Positions 1 to 6,265 of a stretch of DNA of 10,627 nt are shown piece after piece. The notes under the pieces were generated by a model. It searched no databases, was not told where the DNA came from, and saw only the letters and a list, made by a program, of their open reading frames with translations. Each line of letters starts with the position of its first letter. Positions within the stretch are counted from its first letter, which is position 1. The stretch comes from Bacteroidota bacterium (GTDB lineage: Bacteria; Bacteroidota; Bacteroidia; Bacteroidales; UBA4417), in the NCBI GenBank assembly GCA_020048595.1, contig JAIFMH010000271.1:1-10627 (forward strand). The letters are read 5' to 3'. Both the position numbers and the translations under genes were made by a program.

Positions 1-216
1 GTAAGTGATAGCATCACCTACTGTACTGATTTTTTCAGCCTGATCGTCAGGAATAGCAATGTTGAATTCTTTTTCGAATTCCATAATCAGTTCAACGGTG
101 TCCAGTGAATCGGCACCCAGGTCGTTGGTGAAACTTGCTGCAGGGTTTACTTCTTTTTCGTCTACTCCCAGCTTATCAACGATGATAGCTTTTACTCTTG
201 TTGCAATGTCGGACAT
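1..216 (-). CDS. acpP: Acyl carrier protein, 3' end cut by the window edge
   Basis: Acyl carrier protein carries growing fatty acyl chains on a 4'-phosphopantetheine arm during type II fatty acid synthesis in the cytoplasm. Translating the minus strand from the ATG at 216-214 gives 72 residues beginning MSDIATRVKAIIVDKLGV and staying open to the window edge. The attachment motif GADSLDTVEL is present with the modified serine at residue 37. The protein is strongly acidic, as is usual for ACP. Typical ACPs are about 78 residues, so only a handful of C-terminal residues are missing. The gene is divergent from purN across a 311-bp spacer. In many bacteria fabF follows acpP; that would lie to the left, outside the window (inference). 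There is no Shine-Dalgarno sequence before the ATG. Identification is near certain. Confidence 0.97.
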   Translation of the reverse strand, partial: MSDIATRVKAIIVDKLGVDEKEVNPAASFTNDLGADSLDTVELIMEFEKEFNIAIPDDQAEKISTVGDAITY

Positions 217-527
217 TGTTGTACGCTTTAATTGGTTTAAGCCTGCAAAGAAATAACAAATTCACCGATAAAACAATAATAACTAATATTATTTTAAGGA
301 TACATTGATTAATGGCCTCAATAGCAGTGATATACATGACTTGTTAAGTTTGATTTCCGTTGTCGAGACTTGTTTATCCGGTTTTTTTTAACACCAATAT
401 GCATATTAATCAGCTCTATGTCGTGCGGTTTTTGTTATTTTGAGGCTGCAAAGGATCATCCGTTTTTCTGTTAATCATCTGGTTTATGGAAAAGTGATCT
501 CAAAGCTAAAATTAACTAATTCTTCAG
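217..527. other. Divergent intergenic spacer between acpP and purN
   Basis: This 311-bp AT-rich stretch separates the two divergent starts and should hold promoters for both. I see the weak acpP promoter candidate noted separately and a 12-bp perfect palindrome AATATGCATATT at 396-407. I found no exact TAnnTTTG element pointing toward purN, no RNA gene and no convincing open frame. The frame at 59-256 on the plus strand is antisense to acpP and is not believed. Confidence 0.6.
246..276 (-). promoter_or_regulatory. Possible Bacteroidota-type promoter for acpP
   Basis: On the minus strand the octamer TTTCTTTG (246-253) matches the Bacteroidota -7 consensus TAnnTTTG at 7 of 8 places if the two n positions are counted as matches. 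A TTG lies 20 bases upstream (274-276), a plausible -33 spacing. The implied leader before the acpP ATG is roughly 20-25 nt. This is consensus matching only; chance matches in AT-rich DNA are common. Confidence 0.35.
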
Positions 528-1109
528 ATGAAAACTATTCCCAGGATTGCAGTTTTTGCTTCGGGCAGCGGAAGTAATGCTCAGCGAATTGCTGAATATT
601 TTGCAGGCAAAGGATTATTGAAAATTACTGCGGTATACTGCAATAATTCCGGGGCCTATGTTCTGGAAAGAGCAAAATTGCTTGGTATTCCTTCGGTGGT
701 GTTTAACCGGAATGATTTTTATAATTCCTCTTTTGTATTGGATGATCTGAAGAGCAGAGAAATTGACTGGATCGTGCTTGCCGGGTTTTTATGGCTCATT
801 CCTGACCCTATTCTGAAAGCTTATCCGCAAAAGATAATAAATATTCATCCGGCTTTATTACCGGCTTATGGAGGTAAGGGAATGTTTGGGATGAAAGTTC
901 ACGAATCGGTTATCGCAGCAGGTGAGAAGCAAAGCGGCATCACTATTCATCATGTTAATGAACTGTATGATGAAGGGGATATTATTTTCCAGGCCACCTG
1001 CAAGGTTCATACTGGTGATACGCCCGAAATGCTTGCTGCAAAAATCCATGAACTGGAATATGAGTATTTCCCGGTTGTGATTGAGAAGTTGGTTTGTGAG
1101 ATAGATTAA
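528..1109 (+). CDS. purN: Phosphoribosylglycinamide formyltransferase (GART)
   Basis: PurN transfers the formyl group from 10-formyltetrahydrofolate to glycinamide ribonucleotide, the third step of de novo purine synthesis, in the cytoplasm. The 193-residue product has the N-terminal nucleotide-binding loop ASGSGSNAQ (residues 11-19), the core motif NIHPALLPAYGGKGMFG (105-121) with catalytic Asn105 and His107, and YDEGDII (147-153), in which Asp148 matches the catalytic Asp of E. coli PurN. Length is slightly below the roughly 210 residues of the E. coli enzyme but complete. The ATG at 528 starts exactly at the conserved beta strand (IPRIAVFASGSGSN), so no upstream start is needed; there is no Shine-Dalgarno sequence. 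It is divergent from acpP and convergent with buk, so it is probably transcribed alone. Its stop is followed at once by the first heptad-repeat site. Confidence 0.97.
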   Translation: MKTIPRIAVFASGSGSNAQRIAEYFAGKGLLKITAVYCNNSGAYVLERAKLLGIPSVVFNRNDFYNSSFVLDDLKSREIDWIVLAGFLWLIPDPILKAYPQKIINIHPALLPAYGGKGMFGMKVHESVIAAGEKQSGITIHHVNELYDEGDIIFQATCKVHTGDTPEMLAAKIHELEYEYFPVVIEKLVCEID

Positions 1110-1110
1110 G

Positions 1111-1232
1111 GAAGATAGAAAATGGGAAATAGGAAATACTCTCTTTTCGGGAATTTAATAAATAAAAGAAAATGGGAAATAGTATTCCCCACTATTTCCC
1201 ATTCACCATTTTCCATTCACCATTTCTTTCAC
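1111..1232. repeat. Heptad-period inverted repeat, site 1 (purN/buk convergent gap)
   Basis: The sequence between the two convergent stop codons is built from degenerate 7-bp units. The 16-mer AGAAAATGGGAAATAG occurs exactly twice (1117-1132 and 1167-1182). AATGGGAAATAGT (1171-1183) and its exact reverse complement (1191-1203) form a perfect 13-bp stem with a 7-nt loop. CCATTCACCATTT follows twice with a 14-bp (two-unit) period (1199-1211 and 1213-1225). The right end runs into the buk stop codon. The stem could act as a two-way terminator for purN and buk, but no clear T tract follows on either strand, so that role is inference. The same 13-mer recurs between ptb and buk. Confidence 0.8.
1171..1203. 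terminator. Candidate bidirectional hairpin between purN and buk
   Basis: A perfect 13-bp inverted repeat with a 7-nt loop sits 61 bp after the purN stop and 26 bp after the buk stop, reading each gene in its own direction. The placement between convergent genes fits a shared terminator. Against this, the stem is only moderately GC-rich and lacks a run of T on either side, and the hairpin is part of a larger repeat element, so termination may be secondary. Confidence 0.4.
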
Positions 1233-2305
1233 ACATATTCCTTCACTTCCACTTCCCCCTTCAGCACCATCAGGCCATTCATAGCCAGTGCCCGCATTTC
1301 ATCTTCGCCGGGATAGATATAAACTGGTGCAAATTTGTATACTCTTTCAATAATCAGGTTGGTGATCCATTTGCTGTGAGCAACACCTCCGGTAAGTAAT
1401 ATGGCATCTACTTCTCCTTTGAGCACAGGAACCATGGAGCCTATACTTTTAGCAACCTGGTAGGCCAGTGCTTCAAGTATAAACTTAGCCTTCTCGTCAC
1501 CATTCTGGGCGCGTTGTTCAGCTTCGTAAGCGCTGTTGGTGCCAAGATGAGCTACTATACCTCCATTTCCAACCACCATTTTAATCACCTCTTTTTCTTC
1601 ATATTGACCGCTGAAGCAAAAACGTACCAGGTCGCCGGTAGGCAAAGTGCCGCTGCGCTCAGGCGAAAAAGGGCCCTCCCCGTCGAGACCCTGGTTCACA
1701 TCAATTACTTTTCCTTTGTAATGAGCTCCAATTGTGATGCCACCGCCCATATGAACAACAATAAGGTTCATATCCTCGTACTGTTTCATTATGCTTTTTG
1801 CATGCTGACGGGCAATTGATTTTTGATTAAGCGCATGAAAAATAGAAATACGTTTAAAAAGCGGGTGACCGGCAACGCGGGCAATTTCGTCTAATTCGTC
1901 TACAACAACCGGATCAGCAATATATGCCCTGGCATCAGGTAATGAACGGGCAATATCATCGGCAATAAGGCCTCCAAGATTGCTGGCATGCTCTTTAATA
2001 GGATGATCATACAAATCTGATTTCATTGCATCGTTCACCAGGTAAACACCTGATGAAATAGGCTTTAACATTCCGCCACGGCCAACTACAGCCTGGATTT
2101 TATCAAGCTGTATGTCTGCCTCTTCCAATTCTTTGTAAATGATTTCCTTACGGAAATGGAACTGATCAGCCACATGCTCAAATTGTGCGAGTTCCTCACT
2201 GGGGTGCGTAATATTCTTAACAAAAACCGGGTTCATATTCTGATATACCGCAATTTTTGTTGAAGTTGATCCCGGATTTATCGCAAGTATGCGGAAATCT
2301 TCCAT
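1229..2305 (-). CDS. buk: Butyrate kinase
   Basis: Butyrate kinase reversibly phosphorylates butyrate, and often branched-chain acids such as isobutyrate or isovalerate, with ATP. Run in the acid-forming direction it makes ATP from butyryl phosphate. The 358-residue product has the ASKHA fold signatures: the N-terminal phosphate loop INPGSTSTKIAVY (9-21), VVHMGGGITIGAH (183-195), the segment GLDGEGPFSPERSGTLPTG (206-224), the adenosine loop LLTGGVAHS (303-311) and the C-terminal YPGEDEMRALAMNG (331-344). Length is that usual for the family. The ATG at 2305 places the phosphate loop at the expected distance; there is no Shine-Dalgarno sequence. It lies 97 bp downstream of ptb on the same strand, so co-transcription is likely, with a heptad-repeat element in the gap. 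Acetate kinase is excluded by the length (about 400 in AckA) and by the ptb neighbour. True substrate preference cannot be read from sequence. Confidence 0.95.
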   Translation of the reverse strand: MEDFRILAINPGSTSTKIAVYQNMNPVFVKNITHPSEELAQFEHVADQFHFRKEIIYKELEEADIQLDKIQAVVGRGGMLKPISSGVYLVNDAMKSDLYDHPIKEHASNLGGLIADDIARSLPDARAYIADPVVVDELDEIARVAGHPLFKRISIFHALNQKSIARQHAKSIMKQYEDMNLIVVHMGGGITIGAHYKGKVIDVNQGLDGEGPFSPERSGTLPTGDLVRFCFSGQYEEKEVIKMVVGNGGIVAHLGTNSAYEAEQRAQNGDEKAKFILEALAYQVAKSIGSMVPVLKGEVDAILLTGGVAHSKWITNLIIERVYKFAPVYIYPGEDEMRALAMNGLMVLKGEVEVKEYV

Positions 2306-2310
2306 GTTTT

Positions 2311-2411
2311 AGGTTAGTTAATGGTTAATAGCAAATGGGAAATAGTGATTAATATCAGAAAAATTCAGGTTATGATCATTACCATTTTCTATTAACCATT
2401 TTCTATGAACT
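2311..2411. repeat. Heptad-period inverted repeat, site 2 (ptb-buk gap)
   Basis: The left arm is a run of 7-bp units: TTAATGG (2318-2324), TTAATAG (2325-2331), CAAATGG (2332-2338) and GAAATAG (2339-2345). The right arm holds ATTTTCT (2384-2390), ATTAACC (2391-2397), then ATTTTCT again (2398-2404). AATGGTTAATAG (2320-2331) is the exact reverse complement of 2389-2400, a 12-bp stem around a 57-nt loop. The 13-mer AATGGGAAATAGT (2334-2346) is identical to one at site 1. ACCATTTTCTAT repeats exactly at 2381-2392 and 2395-2406. The right arm overlaps the ptb stop codon (TAG at 2405-2403). Confidence 0.8.
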
Positions 2412-3275
2412 TATCACTGTAGCATTCAAGCAGGAGGTAAGAACGCAAGGCACACGTGCTCCGGCGACATAAGCTGCTAATTCGGCCCCGGCTAATTTGG
2501 TGCCACCTTTAAAAAATACATTGCCTGATTCTATATTTGGGAATAAAAGACAATCTGCATCTCCGGCAACAGGTCCGGTAATTTTTTTAATCTGAACGGA
2601 TTCCATATCGATGGCAGCATCAAGTGAAAGAGGTCCATCAACAATGCAACCTGCTATTTGGCCTCGGTCACTCATTTTTGCAAGTATTGCGCCTTCAACA
2701 CATGCCGGCATACCAGCAAGCATTTGTTCGGTAGCGGCAATGGCAGCAACTTTAGGCTTTTCAACACCAATCGCTTTTGCAACATTTACGAGGTAGCCAA
2801 TCATTTTAATTTTTTGTTTCAGATCTGGTTGCGGAATAATAGCTACATCAGCAATGGTTAGCAGTTTATGATAAGCAGGGAATTCCATAACGGTAACATG
2901 CGAGAGAACAGCTCCTTCGTTCGTAATTCCTGCTGTTTTATTTAAGATAGCACGCATGTATTTGTCGGTACTCAGCGATCCTTTCATAAGCAAGCCGGCT
3001 TTGCCTTCAATAATCAGTTTAACGGCAAGAGCTGCTGCTTTTAATTCGTTAGGCTCGTTAAGAATTTCAAATTTGGATGCATCCATATGATGCTCCGCGC
3101 AAATTTCCCTGATAAAAGTTTCGTTCCCGGTTAAAGTAGCCTCCACTATACCTTTTTCAACAGCCGAATATACAGCTTCGATGGTGTGCGGGTCGTTTGC
3201 GAAAGCGACTGAAATACGTTTCTTAGGTTTGCTTTTCAGCAAATCAAACATCTGTTCTAATTTTGTAATGGCCAT
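2403..3275 (-). CDS. ptb: Phosphate butyryltransferase
   Basis: This enzyme reversibly exchanges the CoA of butyryl-CoA (or a related branched acyl-CoA) for phosphate, giving the acyl phosphate used by the adjacent butyrate kinase. The 290-residue product shows the phosphate acetyl/butyryltransferase pattern: MKGSLSTDKYMRAIL (97-111), IVDGPLSLDAAID (211-223) and GDADCLLFPNIESGNVFFK (238-256). Length fits Ptb rather than the longer Pta. I place the start at the ATG at 3275, not at the TTG at 3350 which would add 25 residues: the ATG has AGGAGG (3280-3285) four bases upstream, homology begins there, and the TTG lies inside a -7 promoter match. It is the first gene of a probable ptb-buk unit; the M64 gene upstream ends 284 bp away. 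Confidence is high for the family and good for butyryl over acetyl because of buk. Confidence 0.95.
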   Translation of the reverse strand: MAITKLEQMFDLLKSKPKKRISVAFANDPHTIEAVYSAVEKGIVEATLTGNETFIREICAEHHMDASKFEILNEPNELKAAALAVKLIIEGKAGLLMKGSLSTDKYMRAILNKTAGITNEGAVLSHVTVMEFPAYHKLLTIADVAIIPQPDLKQKIKMIGYLVNVAKAIGVEKPKVAAIAATEQMLAGMPACVEGAILAKMSDRGQIAGCIVDGPLSLDAAIDMESVQIKKITGPVAGDADCLLFPNIESGNVFFKGGTKLAGAELAAYVAGARVPCVLTSCLNATVISS

Positions 3276-3279
3276 ATGC

Positions 3280-3285
3280 CCTCCT
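3280..3285 (-). promoter_or_regulatory. Strong Shine-Dalgarno sequence deciding the ptb start
   Basis: AGGAGG on the minus strand, four bases before the ATG at 3275, is a full match to the anti-Shine-Dalgarno core. It is the only clear one before any gene start in this window, which is unusual because Bacteroidota mRNAs generally do not rely on this element. It supports the 3275 start for ptb. Confidence 0.7.
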
Positions 3286-3347
3286 GTATTAAGTATTGTT
3301 ATCGTGATAACACGTAAAAGAAATAAAAATTCAACTTTTTCGGGCTG

Positions 3348-3355
3348 CAAAATTA
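3348..3355 (-). promoter_or_regulatory. Candidate -7 promoter element for ptb-buk
   Basis: TAATTTTG on the minus strand is an exact match to the Bacteroidota sigma-A -7 consensus TAnnTTTG. Transcription would begin a few bases to the left, giving a leader of about 65 nt before the ptb ATG. I see no convincing TTG at the -33 spacing, so this rests on the -7 match and its position. Confidence 0.5.
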
Positions 3356-3559
3356 GTTATTTTCTGCTCATTTCCGAATGATAACTTCTAGTTTTATTGC
3401 TATTTAGAATATATATAAGTAAGAGGAATTTAAATTTCTGAAATTTAAAATTTCTGAAACTTATAGTATCAAAAAGATAAATATTAGGTTCTGTTAAGCA
3501 ATTTTATTAGCAGGTAAACAAACCTATAAGTTATAATTTAATTAAATAAAATATAGACT
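3356..3559. repeat. AT-rich gap with palindrome and short direct repeat, between M64 gene and ptb
   Basis: No gene is visible here. A 21-bp perfect palindrome (3429-3449; arms TTTAAATTTC around a central T) overlaps a 16-bp-period direct repeat of AAATTTCTGAAA (3432-3443 and 3448-3459). A 9-bp inverted repeat, AACTTATAG (3458-3466) with CTATAAGTT (3524-3532), flanks a 57-nt loop. These may help end M64 transcription or form an operator for ptb-buk, but no T tract or known operator is recognised. The low complexity (AT) means some of this could be chance. Confidence 0.45.
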
Positions 3560-4831
3560 TTATCTGGTATAGAAATCAATCATTTTCTGAATTGCAGAAG
3601 TACATACCGGGCAGAATTTCTCACCCCTGAAAGTACGCATCAGGCAATCAGGCGTTGGGCGATAAATTCCTTTGGCTACATAGCCTGCACCTTCGTAAAC
3701 ACCCAGTTTCATGCCTGAGTTGTTTTCAACCGGTGTTGGAACCGGTGTATTTGCCGGAAGCATTCCTTTCCATTTGGTTTCAAATTTAACTAAAGTGGTG
3801 ATATTGGGTTCCCAGGGTTCGAGATTAAGCGGATACATATCATTGAAGGATGTGGAGCCGTCGTCGTATTCATCGGCAAGAGCCGCAAAACCATGTCCGA
3901 ATTCGTGAACAAATATTTTAGCTGACGACGAATTGCTGTTAACCGAAGTGCTGTAATAGTTATAAATAGCCCCACCGCCATATTTGTCGGAATTCACCAG
4001 AATATAGATCTGGTCGTATGGTGCATTGGCTGCCAGGTCACGGACGGATTTGTTGTCGTATGTCATCAGGTAACGCTCGGAATCGAAGGTGTAAAAAGAA
4101 GAGTTCATTATGGTGTTTCTCCAGACTTTTTCACCTGGGATATCAGTGCCACTTTCAGCGGATGGTGCCAGCACAGCACGGATATTGAATTTATCCCGGT
4201 TTTGTGCATAGGGTTCGAAAGTGAAAAGCCCGGCAGCAAATTTGTCACAATCTTTTTTAAACCTGTCCATTTCACTTGCAGTATAGCCTTCGGGTAAAAT
4301 CACTATATCAATTTTTTTAGCCGCATCGCCAGATAGCAGGGCATCATAAACCGGAAAAACCAGTTGCCTCTCATCAGAAATGAAATAACTTTTAACCTCA
4401 ACTTTATATTCAAACTTCTTTTCGTAAACTCCCATAAAATTCCGGCTGTAAAGTTCGATCCGGATGTCATTTTTGGGAAATGGCATCACTACAGTTTCTG
4501 TAAATGTCCGTGAAGTTTGCTTTGCTTCTTCGGTAAACCGCCATTCATCAAACAAAGCACAAAATCCATGGCTGAAAATCAGCTTGTTGGTGCTCAAATC
4601 GTATGCTTTAAAATAATATTCTCCGTAGTTTAAGGTATCAATCAAGGTTGTACGGGAACCTCCCCAGAAAGGTTCGGATTTTACCTGGTCGATAGAGTAA
4701 AGTTCACTCTTGTTATCACCGGTATGATAGTAATCAATCCGCAAGGTTTTACTGATAAACCATTCGTCGAACGATGCGAACGACTGAAAGGAGGCAAAAA
4801 GAAACAAGAATGGAAGGATTATTATTTTCAT
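3560..4831 (-). CDS. Exported M64-family zinc metallopeptidase
   Basis: The product matches peptidase family M64, named for the Clostridium ramosum IgA proteinase; members in Bacteroidota are common and their substrates are mostly unknown. From the ATG at 4831 the protein has 423 residues. Residues 1-20 form a signal peptide (basic start, hydrophobic core, then SFAS before FDEWF), so it is exported to the periplasm or surface. Residues 21-165 form an N-terminal domain. The catalytic part starts near KIDIVILPEGYTASEMDRF (173-191) and contains the zinc motif HEFGH (309-313), followed by ALADEYDD (317-324), where an acidic residue probably supplies the third ligand as in relatives. A C-terminal cysteine cluster PDCLMRTF...KFCPVC (394-410) is typical of the family. 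The TTG 14 codons upstream was rejected because it would spoil the signal peptide. IgA cleavage should not be assumed. It is the first gene on this strand here and appears to be monocistronic. Confidence 0.9.
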   Translation of the reverse strand: MKIIILPFLFLFASFQSFASFDEWFISKTLRIDYYHTGDNKSELYSIDQVKSEPFWGGSRTTLIDTLNYGEYYFKAYDLSTNKLIFSHGFCALFDEWRFTEEAKQTSRTFTETVVMPFPKNDIRIELYSRNFMGVYEKKFEYKVEVKSYFISDERQLVFPVYDALLSGDAAKKIDIVILPEGYTASEMDRFKKDCDKFAAGLFTFEPYAQNRDKFNIRAVLAPSAESGTDIPGEKVWRNTIMNSSFYTFDSERYLMTYDNKSVRDLAANAPYDQIYILVNSDKYGGGAIYNYYSTSVNSNSSSAKIFVHEFGHGFAALADEYDDGSTSFNDMYPLNLEPWEPNITTLVKFETKWKGMLPANTPVPTPVENNSGMKLGVYEGAGYVAKGIYRPTPDCLMRTFRGEKFCPVCTSAIQKMIDFYTR

Positions 4832-4854
4832 GGTAAAATAAGTTTTTCGAAAGG

Positions 4855-4862
4855 CAAAAGTA
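4855..4862 (-). promoter_or_regulatory. Candidate -7 promoter element for the M64 peptidase gene
   Basis: TACTTTTG on the minus strand exactly matches TAnnTTTG and lies 23 bases before the ATG at 4831, implying a short leader of under 20 nt. No clear TTG at the expected -33 distance was seen. It also argues against the TTG start at 4873, which would lie upstream of the promoter. Confidence 0.5.
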
Positions 4863-5223
4863 TTAAATGGCAATCACATATTTTGTCGTAAATTTGCAAA
4901 ATAAATACCATAATCAATCAGGTTTGAATTCAGCGCAAAAATTATTGGGAACAAGCAATAAATTCAGCATAAATTTGATACCTATCCTTCAAAAAAACCG
5001 AACAATCTTCTTGCTGAATTGTTTTGAATAAAAAATGGTTGCAATTTAATAATACAGTTAACGATTTTTGTCATTCGTTTCAGGCAATGTAAAAATCATT
5101 ATCTCCGTTCTTACAGTTGGCGGATTATTTCATAACGGGATTTCAAATTTTTACTGATATCTTTTCTGTTTAAACAGTAAACAGCAATATAATAGTGCAT
5201 ATGTACGCTTAATGATTACTTAA
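4863..5223. other. Gene-free spacer upstream of the desaturase gene
   Basis: About 360 bp between divergent starts holds no believable open frame on either strand and no RNA gene that I recognise. The M64 promoter is at its left edge. A 12-bp perfect palindrome CTGTTTAAACAG (5166-5177) lies 46 bp before the desaturase ATG and could be an operator; a further AAACAG follows at 5179-5184. A TAAATTTG on the plus strand (4889-4896) matches the -7 consensus but is over 300 bp from the desaturase start, so it is not assigned. Confidence 0.5.
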
Positions 5224-6234
5224 ATGTCAGGTCAGAATACAATAAATGAAAGTTCCGAAAGCAAGTGGGTTAAAATAATTGCCCCTTATCGTAATGGAGA
5301 CAATCTTCATAGTTGGTGGCAGATTATTAACACTTTTGTTCCATATGTAATTTTGTGGGTACTGATGGTCATCAGTTTATCCTATAGTTATTGGATTACA
5401 TTACCGTTAATACTGATTTCTGCCGGTTTCCTTGTCAGGTTGTTTATTATCTTTCACGATTGCGGTCACGGCTCCTTCTTTAATTCAAAACGACTGAGCG
5501 AAGTTGTAGGAATTATAATTGGAATTCTTGCTTTTACACCTTATCACCGCTGGCACCACTCTCACCTGATACATCACCGTACAGTGGGAAACCTTGATAA
5601 AAGAGGCGCAGGCGATGTATGGACTCTTACAGTAGATGAATACCTGGCTTTGCCCAGAAGAAAGCAACTGGCATACCGGATTTTCCGTAACGCGTTTGTA
5701 ATGTTCGGACTGGGAGCAGGTTTACTATTCCTTGTCGGGAACCGGTTTACACACAAAAACTTTTCGCGCAAGGAGAAGTTGAGTGTTTATCTTACCAATG
5801 CAGGTATTGCTGTATTAGCAACTACTCTGTGTTTAACAATAGGTTGGAAAGCTTATTTGCTCATACAGTTACCAGTTATGTATTTTGCTGCAATCGGCGG
5901 TGTATATCTTTTTTATCTGCAACACCAGTTTGACGGTACGCATTGGTATAAAGATCAGGAATGGGATTTTAAAACGGTGGCGTTGTATGGCAGTTCGTAC
6001 TATAAGCTTCCTAAGGTCTTGCAGTGGTTTTCTGGCAATATCGGGTTTCATCACATTCATCACCTGAGTTCAAAAATCCCGAACTATCGGCTTGAAAAAT
6101 GCCACCGCGAAAACGAACTTTTCAGCAGTATTAAACCAATTCCTTTCCTGCAAGGATTCAAATCAGTTCACTTAAAACTGTGGGATAGCAAAGCCGGCAG
6201 GCTTGTATCATTCAGGAATCTGAAAACGGTATGA
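5224..6234 (+). CDS. Membrane fatty acid desaturase (acyl-lipid, DesA-like)
   Basis: Membrane di-iron desaturases insert a double bond into acyl chains of lipids using O2 and electrons from ferredoxin or cytochrome b5-type donors. The 336-residue product carries the three histidine boxes: HDCGH (78-82), HRWHHSHLIHH (108-118) and GFHHIHHLS (274-282), the last followed by KIPNY (284-288) as in omega-6/DesA-type acyl-lipid desaturases. An additional His in LQHQF (232-236) is also usual. Hydrophobic stretches near 38-76, 94-105, 157-173, 190-207 and 211-231 fit the family topology, with the boxes facing the cytoplasm. The ATG at 5224 is followed by a soluble N-terminus; it has no Shine-Dalgarno sequence. 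The gene is convergent with the rhodanese gene and has a long private upstream region, suggesting individual regulation, for example by temperature or oxygen (inference). Regioselectivity cannot be read from the sequence. The O2 requirement is notable beside fermentative ptb-buk. Confidence 0.93.
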   Translation: MSGQNTINESSESKWVKIIAPYRNGDNLHSWWQIINTFVPYVILWVLMVISLSYSYWITLPLILISAGFLVRLFIIFHDCGHGSFFNSKRLSEVVGIIIGILAFTPYHRWHHSHLIHHRTVGNLDKRGAGDVWTLTVDEYLALPRRKQLAYRIFRNAFVMFGLGAGLLFLVGNRFTHKNFSRKEKLSVYLTNAGIAVLATTLCLTIGWKAYLLIQLPVMYFAAIGGVYLFYLQHQFDGTHWYKDQEWDFKTVALYGSSYYKLPKVLQWFSGNIGFHHIHHLSSKIPNYRLEKCHRENELFSSIKPIPFLQGFKSVHLKLWDSKAGRLVSFRNLKTV

Positions 6235-6265
6235 GGTTTCTCTTTCTCAGAATCACTTCACTCTT

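Noticed and set aside
59..256. 65-codon plus-strand open frame at the left edge
   Set aside because: It is antisense to acpP, whose translation is unmistakable, and shows no protein-family features.
1514..1819. 101-codon plus-strand open frame inside buk
   Set aside because: It is antisense to a well-supported butyrate kinase gene and has no recognisable domain; such shadows are expected opposite coding DNA.
3276..3350. 25-residue N-terminal extension of ptb from a TTG
   Set aside because: The TTG lies within an exact -7 promoter match, the extra residues are not family-like, and the ATG at 3275 has a strong Shine-Dalgarno sequence.
4832..4873. 14-residue extension of the M64 peptidase from a TTG
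   Set aside because: It would precede the signal peptide with unrelated residues and begin upstream of the candidate promoter.
4889..4896. Exact TAnnTTTG match on the plus strand as desaturase promoter
   Set aside because: It is more than 300 bp from the start codon and lacks an upstream TTG at the right spacing; probably chance.
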